Source: Barnesiella sp.
GTDB lineage: Bacteria > Bacteroidota > Bacteroidia > Bacteroidales > Muribaculaceae
Assembly (NCBI GenBank): GCA_014801065.1
Contig: JAAVEX010000055.1
Coordinates: 1,929 to 16,910 of the forward strand
Direction of reading: 5' to 3'
Length of the DNA: 14,982 bases
Each line of letters starts with the position of its first letter. The stretch's first letter is position 1. Of this stretch, positions 14,622-14,982 are shown piece by piece. The position numbers and the translations under genes are program-made. The notes beneath the pieces were generated by a model. It had not been told where the DNA came from, did not search any database, and saw only the letters and a list, made by a program, of their open reading frames with translations.

Positions 14622-14651
14622 TAACGATAATCGAATATTTTCTACACCCAA
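14622..14651 (-). promoter_or_regulatory. Weak promoter candidate for the MFS gene
   Basis: On the minus strand TTG (14651-14649) is followed after 19 bases by TATCGTTA (14629-14622), which matches six of eight positions of TATCTTTG-like boxes. The ATG is at 14611, so the leader would be about six bases or less. The rest of the gap 14652-14790 shows nothing I can name. Confidence 0.35.
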
Positions 14652-14790
14652 GCTTTTCACTCTCCATCTGTCCATGACGGCCGCAGCGCAGCCGAGAATT
14701 AAAAATCAAATCCATACAAGACCCTGTTCCACAATACATGTCAATGCCTAACGCACGACCACCCCAGCATCAACATATATTGGGCGACGT

Positions 14791-14982
14791 TCATTTGGGT
14801 GAGATTTTCCAACTTCCTTTCTTGTCGGAGCCGGATCTTTCAATGTTGATTATTTTCCTCAATTTTTTCAACTGATAATTCACAGCATTGCGATCCAGTC
14901 CGGTTACAGTTGAAAGTTCAGCTATCGTAATGTTTGGATTCTCCATCATTTCCTTGAGTAAAGACTGTTGAATATCAGATAT
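14791..14982 (-). CDS. C-terminal winged-helix fragment, probably of an AlbA_2/RecG-like ATP-binding regulator (gene enters from the right)
   Basis: Reading the minus strand from the window edge gives 63 residues and a TGA stop (14793-14791). The sequence is a helix-turn-helix domain: QQSLLKEMMENPNITIAELS (5-24) is the first helix pair, TGLDRNAVNYQLKKLRK (27-43) is the recognition helix, and a wing ends in SGSDKKGSWKIS. This layout (I-x-E-N-P-x-I-T-I-x-E-L-S, then V-x-x-x-L-K-K-L, then G-S-D-K-G-x-W) is what ends many AlbA_2-domain (schlafen-like) ATP-binding proteins annotated as RecG-like helicases or putative transcriptional regulators. The catalytic part is outside the window, so the family is inferred from this tail only. 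The start codon is not in view. Confidence 0.6.
   Translation of the reverse strand: MSDIQQSLLKEMMENPNITIAELSTVTGLDRNAVNYQLKKLRKIINIERSGSDKKGSWKISPK

Noticed and set aside
1..14982. CRISPR array, tRNA or rRNA genes, insertion sequences, prophage or defence genes
   Set aside because: I saw no regularly spaced repeats, no tRNA-like cloverleaf, no transposase or integrase, and no phage or defence domain. The window reads as core genome.

Overview
The window looks like a chromosomal housekeeping region of a Bacteroidota bacterium, most likely order Bacteroidales, with a Muribaculaceae-like composition as my best guess. Three observations support this. Several starts are preceded by Bacteroidetes-type -7 boxes (TAnnTTTG) rather than E. 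coli-like promoters. Almost no gene has a Shine-Dalgarno sequence. Several proteins are Bacteroidales forms: a cysteine-poor Mrp ATPase, a long (513 aa) signal peptidase I, and a dapB-lepB-WbqC gene order. I see no tRNA, rRNA, insertion sequence, phage gene, CRISPR array or defence island, and no gap longer than about 260 bases.

Layout, left to right. Bases 2-109 are the tail of a membrane protein. After a 143-base promoter region comes a tight six-gene plus-strand operon (253-5953): a secreted endonuclease/exonuclease/phosphatase-family protein, trmB, an Mrp/ApbC-type P-loop ATPase, a small radical SAM enzyme, and two adjacent S66 LD-carboxypeptidases, one with a signal peptide and one without. 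Its 3' end overlaps by 17 bp a convergent minus-strand operon (7442-5937) that encodes a small membrane protein and the two halves of a split threonine/serine exporter (ThrE type). A palindrome-containing intergenic stretch (7443-7698) precedes a second minus-strand unit, an orphan OmpR-type response regulator overlapping rnhB. From the divergent region at 9011-9236 the plus strand carries a signal-peptide-bearing dipeptide epimerase, then, behind its own promoter, dapB-lepB-WbqC. A minus-strand AraJ-like MFS transporter follows. The last 192 bases are the winged-helix C-terminus of a gene that enters from the right.

A peptidoglycan theme links several genes. The two LD-carboxypeptidases trim murein tetrapeptides, the epimerase would act on L-Ala-D-Glu released from muropeptides, and DapB makes the meso-diaminopimelate precursor. 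One carboxypeptidase and the epimerase carry signal peptides, which suggests muropeptide turnover outside the cytoplasm.

I do not see an obvious new multi-gene system. The most interesting signals are regulatory: a 42-base promoter block shared by two distant operons, a -7 box so close to the epimerase start that its mRNA may be leaderless, and a perfect inverted repeat in front of the exporter operon. At protein level they are an Mrp without the CxxC cluster-binding motif, an RNase HII ending in a beta-clamp-like motif, and a response regulator with a degenerate acidic pocket.
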